A stretch of 64,000 nt of DNA from an uncultured Chloroflexota bacterium (lineage in GTDB: Bacteria; Chloroflexota; Anaerolineae; Anaerolineales; Anaerolineaceae). Every line of letters begins with the position of its first letter. The first letter of the stretch is position 1. The translations under genes and the position numbers were made by a program. The notes below the pieces were generated by a model. The model did no database searches. It was not told where the DNA came from and saw only the letters and a program-made list of their open reading frames with translations. Shown here piece by piece: positions 17,080-26,717 of this stretch. The stretch spans positions 186,001-250,000 of the forward strand of contig CADATZ010000001.1 of assembly GCA_902791025.1 (NCBI GenBank), given 5' to 3'.

Positions 17080-18134
17080 CACGGACGCTCCTTGACGATT
17101 CGCTTTATGCTTTGGATCAAAATCTCATTTTCTTCGTGGGCGTGTACAGCGATGCGGAACCATCCGGGACCTAACCCAATATAATTTCCGCAATTCCGGA
17201 TCAGGATTCCCTCTTTACGTAAATCTGCATCCAATCCTACATAAGCGCGGAACAGCAAAAAATTTGCATCTGACGAACAGACGTGAAATTCCAGATTGCT
17301 GAGAGCTGAAGTCAGATATTCCCGCTCAGTTTTGATGAGTGCGGCGGATTCCCTCAGATAATTTGTTTCATTCGCTGCTGCTACTGCGGCTGCCTGTGCA
17401 ATCAAAGAAACATTCCAGGGCGGAACTGTCCGGGACATTTTCTGTAACAGATAGCGATCCGAGCATAAACAGTATCCGACCCGAATCCCCGCAAGAGCAT
17501 GACTTTTGGTGAAGGCTTTCAGCAAAAAAAGAGATGGATGATCCGTGATGAGATCATTCATTGCCGGCTTTGACTCAGTCAGAGAAAGAAAACACTCATC
17601 AACAAATAAACGTGCTTTGATGACTTCGCATAAAGTTAAAATCTTGCGGAGAAGCTGTGGCTGTATGAGCCTTCCCGTCGGATTGTTCGGGTTACAGAGA
17701 AAGACTGCATGGGGTTTGCAGGTCAGGATCGCTTCAGCAAAATCTTCCTGAAGGTCAAAATCATTTTCCGGGGAAAGCTTATGATGGATGATCTTACACC
17801 TGTTTGCCCGGAGCGCTGTTTCATATTCACTGAACGTCGGATCAGCGATCAAGGCACTGCGGGGTGCTTCCGCCTGACAGTAAGAATAGATCAGTTCCGC
17901 AGCTCCATTTCCCATCAAAATAGCTTCTTGCGGAACATCCTCAAACCTGCTGATAGCTGATACGGCATTCCGGCAATAAGGATCAGGATATCGGCTGCTC
18001 AGCGTCAGTGCCTCTTTCATAGCGGAGATGACCGCGGGAAGCGTGCCCAATGGGTTGGTGTTTGTGGAAAAATCCAAGCGGATGGGCTCAACGTAAATAT
18101 CTCCGCCATGGGGATTGGATGTTTGATAAAGCAT
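17079..18134 (-). CDS. cobD: L-threonine-O-3-phosphate decarboxylase
   Basis: A PLP-dependent class I/II aminotransferase-fold enzyme of about 351 residues. It makes (R)-1-aminopropan-2-ol phosphate for the nucleotide loop of cobalamin. Seen are LDFSTNTNPLG near the N-terminus, MGNGAAELIY, CNPNNPTGRLI, FVDECFLSL, and the PLP-lysine region KAFTKSHALAGIRVGY. Histidinol-phosphate aminotransferases share this fold, but the N-terminal SNPHGGDIY and the cobalamin operon point to CobD of the Salmonella nomenclature. The ATG at 18134 is chosen over a GTG nine bases upstream, because GAGGAGG lies at ideal distance from the ATG. It lies between cbiB and cbiP. Confidence 0.9.
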   Translation of the reverse strand: MLYQTSNPHGGDIYVEPIRLDFSTNTNPLGTLPAVISAMKEALTLSSRYPDPYCRNAVSAISRFEDVPQEAILMGNGAAELIYSYCQAEAPRSALIADPTFSEYETALRANRCKIIHHKLSPENDFDLQEDFAEAILTCKPHAVFLCNPNNPTGRLIQPQLLRKILTLCEVIKARLFVDECFLSLTESKPAMNDLITDHPSLFLLKAFTKSHALAGIRVGYCLCSDRYLLQKMSRTVPPWNVSLIAQAAAVAAANETNYLRESAALIKTEREYLTSALSNLEFHVCSSDANFLLFRAYVGLDADLRKEGILIRNCGNYIGLGPGWFRIAVHAHEENEILIQSIKRIVKERP

Positions 18135-18147
18135 AAGGTACACCTCC

Positions 18148-19107
18148 TCAGGAAAACAGCAACATTTTTATTCCGCTGCAGAGAATGAGCATGAACAATG
18201 CAGTCAGATATTCAAGACGGCAGCTGCGCGGAATGTCATTATATTCGATCTCACGGATCGGGTCTCCGATAAACTGTTTCTTATGCAGAATGCCATGATA
18301 CCAGGCATCCCCGGCAAGCCGAATATCCAGCAGACCGGCACAGGCTGCTTCGGTTTGAGCGGAATTGGGACTTGCGTGTTTATAGCGGTCCCGGCAGAAA
18401 ATTCTCCAGCCGTTAGGAAGATCAAAACGTAGAATCCATCCGGAAAATAGCATCAGAAGAGCGGAAAGACGTGCCGGTATGTAATTTAACAGGTCATCCA
18501 TTTTTGCCGAAAACCATCCAAAATTTGTATAGGGGGGATCGATATAGCCGAGCATGGAATCCATGGTGTTGGCTGCTTTGTAGAAAAAACCGGCAGGAGC
18601 ACCACCGAGAGCAATAAAGAGCATCGGTGCGATGATACCGTCTGATGTGTTTTCCGCGACAGTTTCTACTGCAGCGCGGGTGATTCCTTTGTCATCCAGC
18701 CTTTCCGTATCACGCCCGACAATCATGGAAACTGCTTTTCGTGCCGCTTCAATATTACCGGATTTCAGTGCAGTGAAAACCTTCATGCTTTCATCTCTCA
18801 GAGAGCGAATAGCAAGGATCTGCCATACCATAATGCTTTCCGCGGCAATCTTGATGTAAAAGTTGAAAAATTCGCATAGTTTCAAAATTGAAAGCGATAC
18901 AAATACAGATATAAATACAACAGTAAACCAGAGAATAATACCGCCGGCTTTTTCTCCTCGCGGGTTTTGTGGCAGCGTTTTTCGAAGAAATTTTTCCAGT
19001 GCAGTGATCAGCTTCCCGATCCAGACAACCGGATGCGGAAAACCATGTGGATCTCCGACCAGAAGATCAATGCAAAACCCGAGTAATAGTGGAAGCACTT
19101 TGATCAT
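18148..19107 (-). CDS. cbiB: adenosylcobinamide-phosphate synthase
   Basis: CbiB (CobD in Pseudomonas naming), about 319 residues, an integral membrane enzyme attaching aminopropanol phosphate to adenosylcobyric acid. It opens LPLLLGFCIDLLVGDPHGFP, then has HPVVWIGKLI, the conserved VGRDTERLD, AVETVAENTSDGIIAP and NTMDSMLGY, with several hydrophobic helices. The ATG at 19107 overlaps the previous stop as ATGA and has AGGAA upstream, so the 12-residue upstream extension is rejected. It works with CobD next door. The assignment is firm. Confidence 0.95.
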   Translation of the reverse strand: MIKVLPLLLGFCIDLLVGDPHGFPHPVVWIGKLITALEKFLRKTLPQNPRGEKAGGIILWFTVVFISVFVSLSILKLCEFFNFYIKIAAESIMVWQILAIRSLRDESMKVFTALKSGNIEAARKAVSMIVGRDTERLDDKGITRAAVETVAENTSDGIIAPMLFIALGGAPAGFFYKAANTMDSMLGYIDPPYTNFGWFSAKMDDLLNYIPARLSALLMLFSGWILRFDLPNGWRIFCRDRYKHASPNSAQTEAACAGLLDIRLAGDAWYHGILHKKQFIGDPIREIEYNDIPRSCRLEYLTALFMLILCSGIKMLLFS

Positions 19108-21110
19108 TCTTTGTTCCTGAAAATTCGCATAGAATAAATACAAACCGGATTTCCACCGAGCATCAGATGATGTACTCCGGCTTCTTTACTTCGGGCAGTC
19201 TGCATCAAAACGACTTCCGGCTCCATGACAAATGACTGTTTTATGATCGAATTCATTTCGCTGATCGATTCAAGCGTGACGGCTGTCGTGACAACCTTAA
19301 TATCAGAATTGCGCGTAGACAACAATTTGAAAATATCGTTCAAATTTCCGGAACTGCCTCCGATGAAAACATGTGTCGGAGTTGGTAAATTTTCACACGC
19401 TTCCGGTGCGCTGCCATGGATGAAGGTGATATTTTCTGCGAAGAGTTTTTGTGCGTTCTTTTGTGATAAAGCGAGGGCATCCGGATCCTGTTCAATTGCG
19501 TAAACGGTTCCCCTTTTAGCCTGGATTGCCATTTCGATACTGACGGAACCGGTACCGGAACCAATATCCCAACAGACGGCATGTTCTGTCAGAGCTAATT
19601 TTGAGAGGCAAACAGCGCGAATTTCGCTTTTGGTCATAGGGATCAGACCTTTGCTGCCGCTTTCTCGTGAAAACACTGTGTCAGGAAGTCCCTGCGTGAC
19701 TATAGCGTCCGGATTTGGATTTTCGATAAGCATTACGCTCAGCGGATCATAATTCCCATGCATAAGCTCATCCACAGAACCCTGTGAGATCCGTTCGTCC
19801 GGGTATCCGAGACGTTCCCCGACATAAATGCGCAGGGATGAGAGACTGTACTCAGAGAGATTGCGGCATATTGCATTTACTGTATTTTGTCCTCCGGTAA
19901 GGACAAAAAGTTTTTTGTGAGCTTTTATCTTCGGAATAAGCGAATGTCCGCGTCCATGAAGGGAGATGGTGTGTACATCTTGATAAGATATGCGAAGTTT
20001 AGAGCAGAAGTAAGAAAGCGAACTGATTCCAGGGAGTATTTCTATTTCAGATTTTTCACTTCCTTTGCAGCCTTTCAGATAGGGAAGGAGCCGCTGTGTC
20101 CCGCTGTAAAAACCGCTGTCACCGGACATCAGGACTGTAAATCTCTGAAATTCCTGATGAGTAAATATATAATCTGAAATATTTTCCGGCTCGATTGCTT
20201 CAAAGACAGGTTTTCTTTGGAAATTAACAGATTCGATCATCCGTTTTGCACCGATCAGACAATCTGCCTCTTCAATTTCTTTACGGGCAGTCATTGTCAT
20301 CTGTTCAGAATTGCCGGGACCAATACCGATGATGCTTACCTTCCGGGTATTTGTCAATTCAAATCTTTCACAAAGTTCAGAAATGCAGGTTGATAAGTTG
20401 ATTCCCTCAGTCTGGGGAGGACGTCCGATGACGATCAATTTTGCATCTGCCTTTTTGGCTGCTGAAGCTTTTTCCGTAAAACCACCTGCATCTCCACTGT
20501 CTTTGGTGACCAGCCATTTAGCCCGTATTGCTTTGAGCGTGGCAATGTTCATTTCTTCGCTGAACGGTCCCTGCATGGCTATGATATGGGCAGGCTTCAA
20601 GCCGGCTGCTGTACACGCTTCCAGAGAAGAACTCATGGGAAGAACACGGGCATAGACTCGTTTGCTGAAATTCAGAAGTCCGGAATATTTTGAAATTTCT
20701 TTGGAACCGGTCGTCAGCAATATATTGCCATCAGCAGTATTCAGAAAAGCGATTCCACTTTCAATATCCGGAAAAATGAGCGCGTCATCCCCGATTGATG
20801 AATTATCCCGAAGAATCCTCTGATATTCTGTACCGGAGGAAATGCAGGCGGATTTGATGTTTTCTGAAACCTGAACGGCGTAGGGATGAGTGGCGTCGAT
20901 GACCAGATCAAATTTTTGACTTTGGAAAAGTTCCAGCATTTCAGCTTCAGAAAGTCTTTTTTTGATTACTTTGGCATCTCCATGATTTTCAAGAACATCT
21001 TCACCGTATTCTGTGGCAACGCAGACGATTAAGTCAACAGACTTACCGCTTAGAAATTCGGTCAGCTTTCTCCCCTCAGTCGTTCCTGCAAAAAGACATA
21101 TTTTAGACAT
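19104..21110 (-). CDS. cbiJET: CbiJ-CbiE-CbiT triple fusion
   Basis: A single 668-residue frame carries three cobalamin enzymes. Residues 1 to ~245 are CbiJ, cobalt-precorrin-6A reductase (LFAGTTEGRKLTEF, DATHPYAVQVSENI, TKDSGDAGGFTEK). Residues ~253-460 are CbiE, C5-methyltransferase (VSIIGIGPGN, LMSGDSGFYSGT, LPGISSLSYF). Residues ~480-668 are CbiT, the C15-methyltransferase/decarboxylase (PMTKSEIRAVCLSKL, CWDIGSGTGSVSIE, VFIGGSSGNL). CbiET fusions are common; addition of CbiJ on the same chain is less usual. The order of domains follows neither pathway order nor simple read-through, as no stop is present. It overlaps cbiH upstream by 8 bases. The domains are firm. Confidence 0.93.
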   Translation of the reverse strand: MSKICLFAGTTEGRKLTEFLSGKSVDLIVCVATEYGEDVLENHGDAKVIKKRLSEAEMLELFQSQKFDLVIDATHPYAVQVSENIKSACISSGTEYQRILRDNSSIGDDALIFPDIESGIAFLNTADGNILLTTGSKEISKYSGLLNFSKRVYARVLPMSSSLEACTAAGLKPAHIIAMQGPFSEEMNIATLKAIRAKWLVTKDSGDAGGFTEKASAAKKADAKLIVIGRPPQTEGINLSTCISELCERFELTNTRKVSIIGIGPGNSEQMTMTARKEIEEADCLIGAKRMIESVNFQRKPVFEAIEPENISDYIFTHQEFQRFTVLMSGDSGFYSGTQRLLPYLKGCKGSEKSEIEILPGISSLSYFCSKLRISYQDVHTISLHGRGHSLIPKIKAHKKLFVLTGGQNTVNAICRNLSEYSLSSLRIYVGERLGYPDERISQGSVDELMHGNYDPLSVMLIENPNPDAIVTQGLPDTVFSRESGSKGLIPMTKSEIRAVCLSKLALTEHAVCWDIGSGTGSVSIEMAIQAKRGTVYAIEQDPDALALSQKNAQKLFAENITFIHGSAPEACENLPTPTHVFIGGSSGNLNDIFKLLSTRNSDIKVVTTAVTLESISEMNSIIKQSFVMEPEVVLMQTARSKEAGVHHLMLGGNPVCIYSMRIFRNKE

Positions 21111-21834
21111 TAGGGTAACCTCTGGGCGTGATCAGTTTTCCATTGATAACTTTCGTCATGGAATTTCCGACAAAAATTGTGCAGAACATATCTGCCGGGA
21201 AGTCGCGAAGTCCGCGCAGGGTCATGAGCTGACAATTCTCTCCTTCCCGTCCGATGGCATGCGCGACGCCGCAAGGCCGATCAGCGGGTAGTTTTTGTAA
21301 TAAAATATCGCATGCACGGGAAAGATAGTCCGGACGGCTTTTGCTGGCCGGATTATAAAGCACGATGGAAAGGTCCGCCTCTGCTGCCGCTTTTAATCTT
21401 GCCTCTATCTTTTCCCATGGCGTCAGCCGGTCGCTGAGACTGATGACAGCAAAATCATGTGTGAGCGGGGCACCAAGCAGCGCGCCGCCTGAGCAGGCGG
21501 CTGTAATTCCCGGGAGAATTTCGACCTCGGGTGTATCTGTTTCACCGCGCAATTCATAAACCAAAGCTGCCATACCGTAAATCCCGCTGTCTCCGGAACA
21601 GATCAGCACCACGTTTTTCCCCTGTCGGGCCAGATCCAGTGCTATTTGGCAGCGCTCTGTCTCTTTTGTCATAGGTGTTGTAAAGGATTCCTTTTCGGGG
21701 TAATCTGCCCTGACAAGGTCAGCATAGACAGTATATCCAACGATAATATCTGCTGCGTTTAGAGCCTTCTCAACAGCAATGGTCATGGAATCTCTGTCAC
21801 CCGGACCGATACCGGCGATAATCAACTTACCCAA
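21103..21834 (-). CDS. cbiH: cobalt-precorrin-3B C17-methyltransferase
   Basis: A 243-residue tetrapyrrole SAM methyltransferase that methylates C17 with ring contraction. It begins KLIIAGIGPGDRDSMTI, with GYTVYADLV, the SAM-site CSGDSGIYGMAAL, and ILPGITAACSGGALLGAPL, which is characteristic of CbiH/CobJ, followed by ISLSDRLTPW. The ferredoxin-like extension of some CobJ proteins is absent, in keeping with the anaerobic pathway. It overlaps both cbiG and the cbiJET fusion by 8 bases. The assignment is firm. Confidence 0.93.
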   Translation of the reverse strand: MGKLIIAGIGPGDRDSMTIAVEKALNAADIIVGYTVYADLVRADYPEKESFTTPMTKETERCQIALDLARQGKNVVLICSGDSGIYGMAALVYELRGETDTPEVEILPGITAACSGGALLGAPLTHDFAVISLSDRLTPWEKIEARLKAAAEADLSIVLYNPASKSRPDYLSRACDILLQKLPADRPCGVAHAIGREGENCQLMTLRGLRDFPADMFCTIFVGNSMTKVINGKLITPRGYPNV

Positions 21835-22846
21835 AGCTCACCTCTTTTCTTTCCGCTGCTATAGCGACTGTTATACTGTTGAGAGCAGTTTTTTTTAGAA
21901 CTAATTTTTCAGCACCGATCATTGCCGCCCTTTCACAAACATTATCCACACCGGCTATTTTCTTTACGAAATCAGAGCCTGAAAAGCTGCCCGGTACAGC
22001 ATTCAGTTCTTCCGCTGAGTAAAAGATGATGGGAAGGTTTTCTCTCTGGCTGAATTCTAAAAGACCTTCCTCATTTGCTTTCAAATCGATAGAAGAGATA
22101 CATTTTATGGATCTTTTGTCAATTTTTTCTCGTTCGAAAACCTCAGCTATGGTTTCCCGTATCGTATCACAATCGATTCCTTTGCGACAGCCAATACCGA
22201 GATGAAGAATCTTTGGAATAAGGTTCAGCGTTTTATGAAAGGGGTTGAATTTTTGCCATCCGATGTAAATACCGATTTCTCCGGCATCAGATAAGAACAT
22301 TCCATCCGGTAGGTCTGAAACGATCGGCAGACTGCTGCTCAAAGGAATGTCATGCTCTAAAATTGCTGCTGAAATCTCTTTCGCAATAGTCATGTTTCCA
22401 ATCATGAAATCATTTTGGACTGCCCAGCTATCCACGGAAAAACGACAGTTAATATCGGTCGCGGTGGTGATGACTGCCTGTGCATTCAATTCTTCTGCAA
22501 GTTCAAGGGCGAGTTTATTTGCTCCGCCAATGTGTCCGGAAAGCAGCGGAATAACAAATTTCCCTTGTTCATCAATGCACAAAACAGCCGGGTCAGTGGT
22601 TTTCGAACGAATATGCGGAGCGATTGCGCGGACCGCGATGCCGCAGGCACCGACGAATATCAACGCATTTGCCCATTGAAATTGTTCTCCATAAAATGGT
22701 TCGGTTGGTTTTGCAATTTGGCAGAATCCGGCTGTAGCAAACCTTTCAGGGACAAATTTCCGGTTTTCCCCGCCGATCAGATATTTCATTATTCTTTCGG
22801 CTGTAAAACATCCCTGCCGGCTGAAGGCGAAAATGGCTGTTTTCAT
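21827..22846 (-). CDS. cbiG: cobalt-precorrin 5A hydrolase
   Basis: CbiG, 339 residues, opens the delta-lactone ring of cobalt-precorrin-5A and releases acetaldehyde, the step that defines the anaerobic route. The N-terminal part has FVGACGIAVRAIAPHI, DEQGKFVIPLLSGHIGGAN and VITTATDIN; the C-terminal domain has LGIGCRKGID and the IDLKANEEGL strand. Both CbiG domains are therefore present. ATGA-type overlaps join it to cbiF (4 bases) and cbiH (8 bases). The assignment is firm. Confidence 0.93.
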   Translation of the reverse strand: MKTAIFAFSRQGCFTAERIMKYLIGGENRKFVPERFATAGFCQIAKPTEPFYGEQFQWANALIFVGACGIAVRAIAPHIRSKTTDPAVLCIDEQGKFVIPLLSGHIGGANKLALELAEELNAQAVITTATDINCRFSVDSWAVQNDFMIGNMTIAKEISAAILEHDIPLSSSLPIVSDLPDGMFLSDAGEIGIYIGWQKFNPFHKTLNLIPKILHLGIGCRKGIDCDTIRETIAEVFEREKIDKRSIKCISSIDLKANEEGLLEFSQRENLPIIFYSAEELNAVPGSFSGSDFVKKIAGVDNVCERAAMIGAEKLVLKKTALNSITVAIAAERKEVSFG

Positions 22847-23598
22847 TGATTCCCCTCGCGAAACTCTGTGCTGAAATCGGGATGGTACAGCATGGACCTA
22901 AGATAAGAATCACCAAGACAATTGCCGACAATGATCAATGCGGTTTTCCTCAAATTATTTGCCGTAACAGTCTGATGGATCGTGCCGACAGTACAGCGGA
23001 AGATTTTTTCTTCCGGCCAGGTGGCTTTATAAACGATGGCAGCGGGGGTTTCTGCAGGATACCCACCGGAGAGCAGGTCCTTCTGCAGCTTTTCAGTCAG
23101 GGATGTGCTGAGGAAAAGGATCATCGTTGACTGATGTGCGGCAAGAGACTGGATCGATTCCCGATCAGGAACTACGGTTCTTCCTGCCTCCCGTGTAATA
23201 ATAACCGTCTGGCTAACATTCGGCAGGGTGTATTCAGCTTTCAAAGAGGCTGCCGCTCCGCAGAAGGAACTGACACCGGGACAGACGTCATAAGTTATGC
23301 CAAGTTTGTCCAATTCATCAAACTGTTCCCGGACGGCACCGTAAATAGAAGAGTCACCTGTATGCAGCCGGACTGTGGTTTTCCCTTCAGATTCGGACTT
23401 TTGGATCACAGACAGAACCTCTTCGAGAGTCATTTCCGCGCTGTTATAGATATCACAATCTTTGCGGGTGTATTTCAGTAATTCAGGGTTTATCAGCGAC
23501 CCGGCATAGATCACGACATCCGCTTCTTCCAACAGACGCTCTCCGCGAACCGTAATCAGGTCAGCAGCTCCGCTTCCAGCTCCGACAAAATGAACCAT
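22843..23598 (-). CDS. cbiF: cobalt-precorrin-4 C11-methyltransferase
   Basis: A 251-residue SAM-dependent methyltransferase. It starts VHFVGAGSGAADLITVRG, followed by VVIYAGSLINPELL, which is the CbiF/CobM signature, then TVRLHTGDSSIYGA and VCPGVSSFCGAAASLKAEY. It methylates C11 of cobalt-precorrin-4. It overlaps cbiG by 4 bases and shares one base with the end of cbiD. The assignment is firm. Confidence 0.95.
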   Translation of the reverse strand: MVHFVGAGSGAADLITVRGERLLEEADVVIYAGSLINPELLKYTRKDCDIYNSAEMTLEEVLSVIQKSESEGKTTVRLHTGDSSIYGAVREQFDELDKLGITYDVCPGVSSFCGAAASLKAEYTLPNVSQTVIITREAGRTVVPDRESIQSLAAHQSTMILFLSTSLTEKLQKDLLSGGYPAETPAAIVYKATWPEEKIFRCTVGTIHQTVTANNLRKTALIIVGNCLGDSYLRSMLYHPDFSTEFREGNQ

Positions 23599-24731
23599 CA
23601 GACTTCCTCCTTCAATTTACGCAGCAGGGATGGCGCATGGTATGTTTCGCATAACTGTCCATAAACCTTTGAAAACAGGATCGCTTCCACTTTGGGAACA
23701 CACTCGGTTCGATGGTCCAAATGGAAACTGATCCGCTCAGCCAGATGAGAAAGAACAGCTGAATCGACCTCATAAAGCTTCATGATGCGCAGCGCATCGT
23801 CACAGGTCACGCAATTCAGCATTTCCTTGACAGCATTTGCAGGCAGCCCGCAGGCAGCGGCATAGGATGAAAGGATCTCCATCCGGCAGTCGCCATATTT
23901 TGAATGCGTGTTCAGCATCCCTCCGGCAATTTTGACCAATTTGCCGATATGACCGACCAGTAAAACATCTGAAAAACCAAGTTCCTGACAGATATCCAAC
24001 GCATCGCCGATGAAATTGGAAACCATCACCGGTTTTTCAGGCTCAATACCCAGAGATCCAGTAATGAAATCCATTCCGTAATTTCCCGGCGTGAGCAAAA
24101 CTGTTTCCGCACCCCGTAAGCGGCGTTGTTTCAGTTCCAGGCGGATAGTTTCGACCAAAGCACTGTCACTCATCGGTTCAACGATCCCGCTGGTACCGAG
24201 GATGGAAATACCACCTGTAATACCGAGACGGGAATTGAAGGTTTTTTTGGAGATCTCTTCTCCCTGCGGCGCGGAGATGATGACTGAAAATCCTCCGTGG
24301 TAATCCAGCAGTTTCTTTATCTCCTCAAGGTTTTCCCGGATCATTTGACGAGGCACAGAGTTTATGGCAGCCTCTCCGACAGGCTGATCCAGACCTTCTT
24401 TTGTGACTCGTCCGATACCTTTTCCGCCGTCAATTTGTAAAATTTCATCAGAGATCAACTGCACTTTCGCATAGATCAAAATGCCGTTCGTCACATCCGG
24501 ATCGTCTCCGCTGTCCTTGCGGACCGCGCAGGAGACAGTATCTGCGCCGCGCTGAATATCAAAAATCGGCAGCTCAAGCGTGATCCCTTTGGGTGTTAGC
24601 AGACTGATGGTTTTCAGCGGAGCCCCTGTAAGCAGCATCCAGCCTGCTGCTTTTGAAGCTGCAGCAGCACAGGAGCCTGTTGTATACCCCAGACGCAATT
24701 GTTTCCCATCCTTCCGTATGAATGAATCCAT
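23598..24731 (-). CDS. cbiD: cobalt-precorrin-5B C1-methyltransferase
   Basis: CbiD, about 377 residues, methylates C1 in the oxygen-independent pathway. Seen are LRLGYTTGSCAAAASKAA at the N-terminus, the DSGDDPDVTNG motif, GGFSVIISAPQGEE, GITGGISILGTSG and LVGHIGKLVKIAGG, all standard for CbiD. The ATG at 24731 is preferred over an upstream in-frame start, since AAAGGA lies six bases before it and it follows the cbiC stop by one base. CbiD has no counterpart in the aerobic pathway, so it marks this operon as anaerobic. The assignment is firm. Confidence 0.95.
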   Translation of the reverse strand: MDSFIRKDGKQLRLGYTTGSCAAAASKAAGWMLLTGAPLKTISLLTPKGITLELPIFDIQRGADTVSCAVRKDSGDDPDVTNGILIYAKVQLISDEILQIDGGKGIGRVTKEGLDQPVGEAAINSVPRQMIRENLEEIKKLLDYHGGFSVIISAPQGEEISKKTFNSRLGITGGISILGTSGIVEPMSDSALVETIRLELKQRRLRGAETVLLTPGNYGMDFITGSLGIEPEKPVMVSNFIGDALDICQELGFSDVLLVGHIGKLVKIAGGMLNTHSKYGDCRMEILSSYAAACGLPANAVKEMLNCVTCDDALRIMKLYEVDSAVLSHLAERISFHLDHRTECVPKVEAILFSKVYGQLCETYHAPSLLRKLKEEV

Positions 24732-24732
24732 C

Positions 24733-25359
24733 TCAATTCCTTTTGATTTGATACAGCATGGCATTGCAAATGGCCGAGGCTACGGGGCTTCCGCCTTTCC
24801 GTCCCCGGGCGGCTATGTAAGGAACATTGGCGTTAATAATGAGTTCTTTGCTCTCTGTGACATTGACAAAACCAACCGGAACAGCGATGATAAGAGCAGC
24901 ATTTAGCTTGCCTTCATCGATGAGACTTTTCAGGGCAAATAAGGCAGTTGGGGCATTACCTATGGCATAAATGCAGGGTTTCGGGATATCAGCGGCTTTT
25001 TCCATGGAAACGATAGCGCGCGTGACACCTCGGTTTTTTGCTTCCGCGGCAACATCCGGGTCGGACATAAAGCAGTGAACTTCTCCGCCGAGCGAAGACA
25101 ATATACTCTTATTGATTCCTGCTTTTGCCATTTGTGTGTCGGTGACGATATCACAGCCGTTTTTGAGCGCTTCGATGCCTTTTTGAACCGCATGCTCCGA
25201 AAAACAAAGTGTATCCGCGAATTCAAGATCCGCTGTGGTATGGATAACGCGTTTGATAACAGCTTCATTCTCCGGATCAAGGATGCGGTCACCTAAGATC
25301 TCTGAAATGATTTCAAAGCTGCGTTTTTCGATTTCCATTGGAGCAATGATTTCAGCCAT
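24733..25359 (-). CDS. cbiC: cobalt-precorrin-8 methylmutase
   Basis: CbiC/CobH, 208 residues, moves the methyl group from C11 to C12 to give cobyrinic acid. It has VIHTTADLEFADTL with the active His, DTQMAKAGINK, and VGFVNVTESKELI near the C-terminus. The frame is open 87 codons upstream, but the ATG at 25359 is the start: AAGGAG precedes it, the length matches the family, and it overlaps the cbiA stop by 8 bases. The assignment is firm. Confidence 0.94.
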   Translation of the reverse strand: MAEIIAPMEIEKRSFEIISEILGDRILDPENEAVIKRVIHTTADLEFADTLCFSEHAVQKGIEALKNGCDIVTDTQMAKAGINKSILSSLGGEVHCFMSDPDVAAEAKNRGVTRAIVSMEKAADIPKPCIYAIGNAPTALFALKSLIDEGKLNAALIIAVPVGFVNVTESKELIINANVPYIAARGRKGGSPVASAICNAMLYQIKRN

Positions 25360-26716
25360 TTTGTTTCTCCTTATAGCGCAGGCAAGCCTCATAAAAACGG
25401 ATTGCAGCAGAGGGTTTCGCATAGAAATGAAAATGCGGGAAACCAGCGTATAAATGATCACTCGCGTATCCGCATTCCCATTGTTTACCGGAACTTTTCG
25501 CTGCGGTGAAATCGGAGCCGGTTTCTGTACAATCCCAATAATGGAATTCATGCGCCGGTATCTCTTCACCTTCATCAAAAAGCATATTATTATGTTCAGC
25601 CCGCAAATGGTTATATCCAAAGCGTGTCAGCTTTTGATTATTATAACAAGTACCCGGCAAAAAACCGGTCATCAGAGAATTTGCGATAGATTGTGTCAAA
25701 TACATAAAACCGCCGCATTCAGCAATGCAGGGGATTTGCTCCTGTAATGTGCGTAAAACGGCATCCCGCATCGTGATATTTTCGGAAAGACTTTCAGCAT
25801 AAAGTTCAGGATAACCGCCGCCAAGGTAAAGTCCATGGATGTTTGGCGGCAGCGATGCGTCCGTAAGCGGACTGAAAGGAACGATTTCCGCTCCCATTTC
25901 TTTCAGCATTTCCAAATTATCGTGATAATAAAAACAAAAAGCTTCATCTTGTGCAACAGCGATCCTTACTGATGTCTGATAAACAGGCAGCTGTATCGAA
26001 TTGCAGGGCAATGCCGGGGATTGTGCAGCCAGTTCAAGGATTCCGTCCAGGTCTATGGTTTCCTGTGCCCGGGAAGCAAGTTTCGCTGTCTTTTGATTGA
26101 GATCTTCAATTTCCCCGGCAGTGATGAGACCGAGATGGCGGCTTTCCAGAGAACACTCCGGCATTGAAGGCAGAAAACCGCAGGGCTTGATTCTGCCTTT
26201 GAAATGGGATGTGATTGCCTTTGCCAATGCACTGTAAGTCATTGCGGAACACTGGTTCAGGATCACTCCGCGGATGTTGTTGTTCTCCTGAAATGTCAGG
26301 AAGCCATGAATTAAAGCCAGCAGAGAAAGAGCAGAGCCTTTTGCATTCAGCACCAATATGACCGGTGTCTGTGTCATCTGCGAGATTTCGTAGGACGAGG
26401 CTTTTGTTGAATCAATACCCAACCCGTCATAAAACCCCATGACGCCTTCAATGACGCCAAGATCACAATTTTTCCCGTTTTTCACGAGCAGCCATTTCAG
26501 CGTATTTTCATCAAAGAAAAAGGAATCCAGGTTCGTGGAGGAACGACCGAGAATATGTTCATGAAACATCGTGTCAATGTAATCCGGTCCGCATTTGTAG
26601 GCACTGACTGTTAGGCCTCTGTCAGAAAGTGCCTTTAGAACGGCGCAGGTGATGGTGGTTTTTCCGCTTCCGCTGCCGGTTCCCGCAAACATGATCCGTG
26701 AAAATCTGTATTCCAT
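25352..26716 (-). CDS. cbiA: cobyrinic acid a,c-diamide synthase
   Basis: A 454-residue glutamine-dependent amidotransferase that amidates the a and c side chains of cobyrinic acid. The N-terminal P-loop domain has MFAGTGSGSGKTT, AYKCGPDYIDTMFHE and IEGVMGFYDGL. The glutaminase domain has YLGGGYPELYAE and AECGGFMYLTQS with the nucleophile Cys, and an AHEFHYWD motif near the end. It lies one base after the transporter ATPase gene and overlaps cbiC. It is a paralogue of CbiP at the operon end. The assignment is firm. Confidence 0.95.
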   Translation of the reverse strand: MEYRFSRIMFAGTGSGSGKTTITCAVLKALSDRGLTVSAYKCGPDYIDTMFHEHILGRSSTNLDSFFFDENTLKWLLVKNGKNCDLGVIEGVMGFYDGLGIDSTKASSYEISQMTQTPVILVLNAKGSALSLLALIHGFLTFQENNNIRGVILNQCSAMTYSALAKAITSHFKGRIKPCGFLPSMPECSLESRHLGLITAGEIEDLNQKTAKLASRAQETIDLDGILELAAQSPALPCNSIQLPVYQTSVRIAVAQDEAFCFYYHDNLEMLKEMGAEIVPFSPLTDASLPPNIHGLYLGGGYPELYAESLSENITMRDAVLRTLQEQIPCIAECGGFMYLTQSIANSLMTGFLPGTCYNNQKLTRFGYNHLRAEHNNMLFDEGEEIPAHEFHYWDCTETGSDFTAAKSSGKQWECGYASDHLYAGFPHFHFYAKPSAAIRFYEACLRYKEKQNG

Positions 26717-26717
26717 G

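Noticed and set aside
25360..25620. 87-codon N-terminal extension of cbiC
   Set aside because: It lies inside the 3' part of cbiA in another frame; CbiC length and the Shine-Dalgarno support the ATG at 25359.
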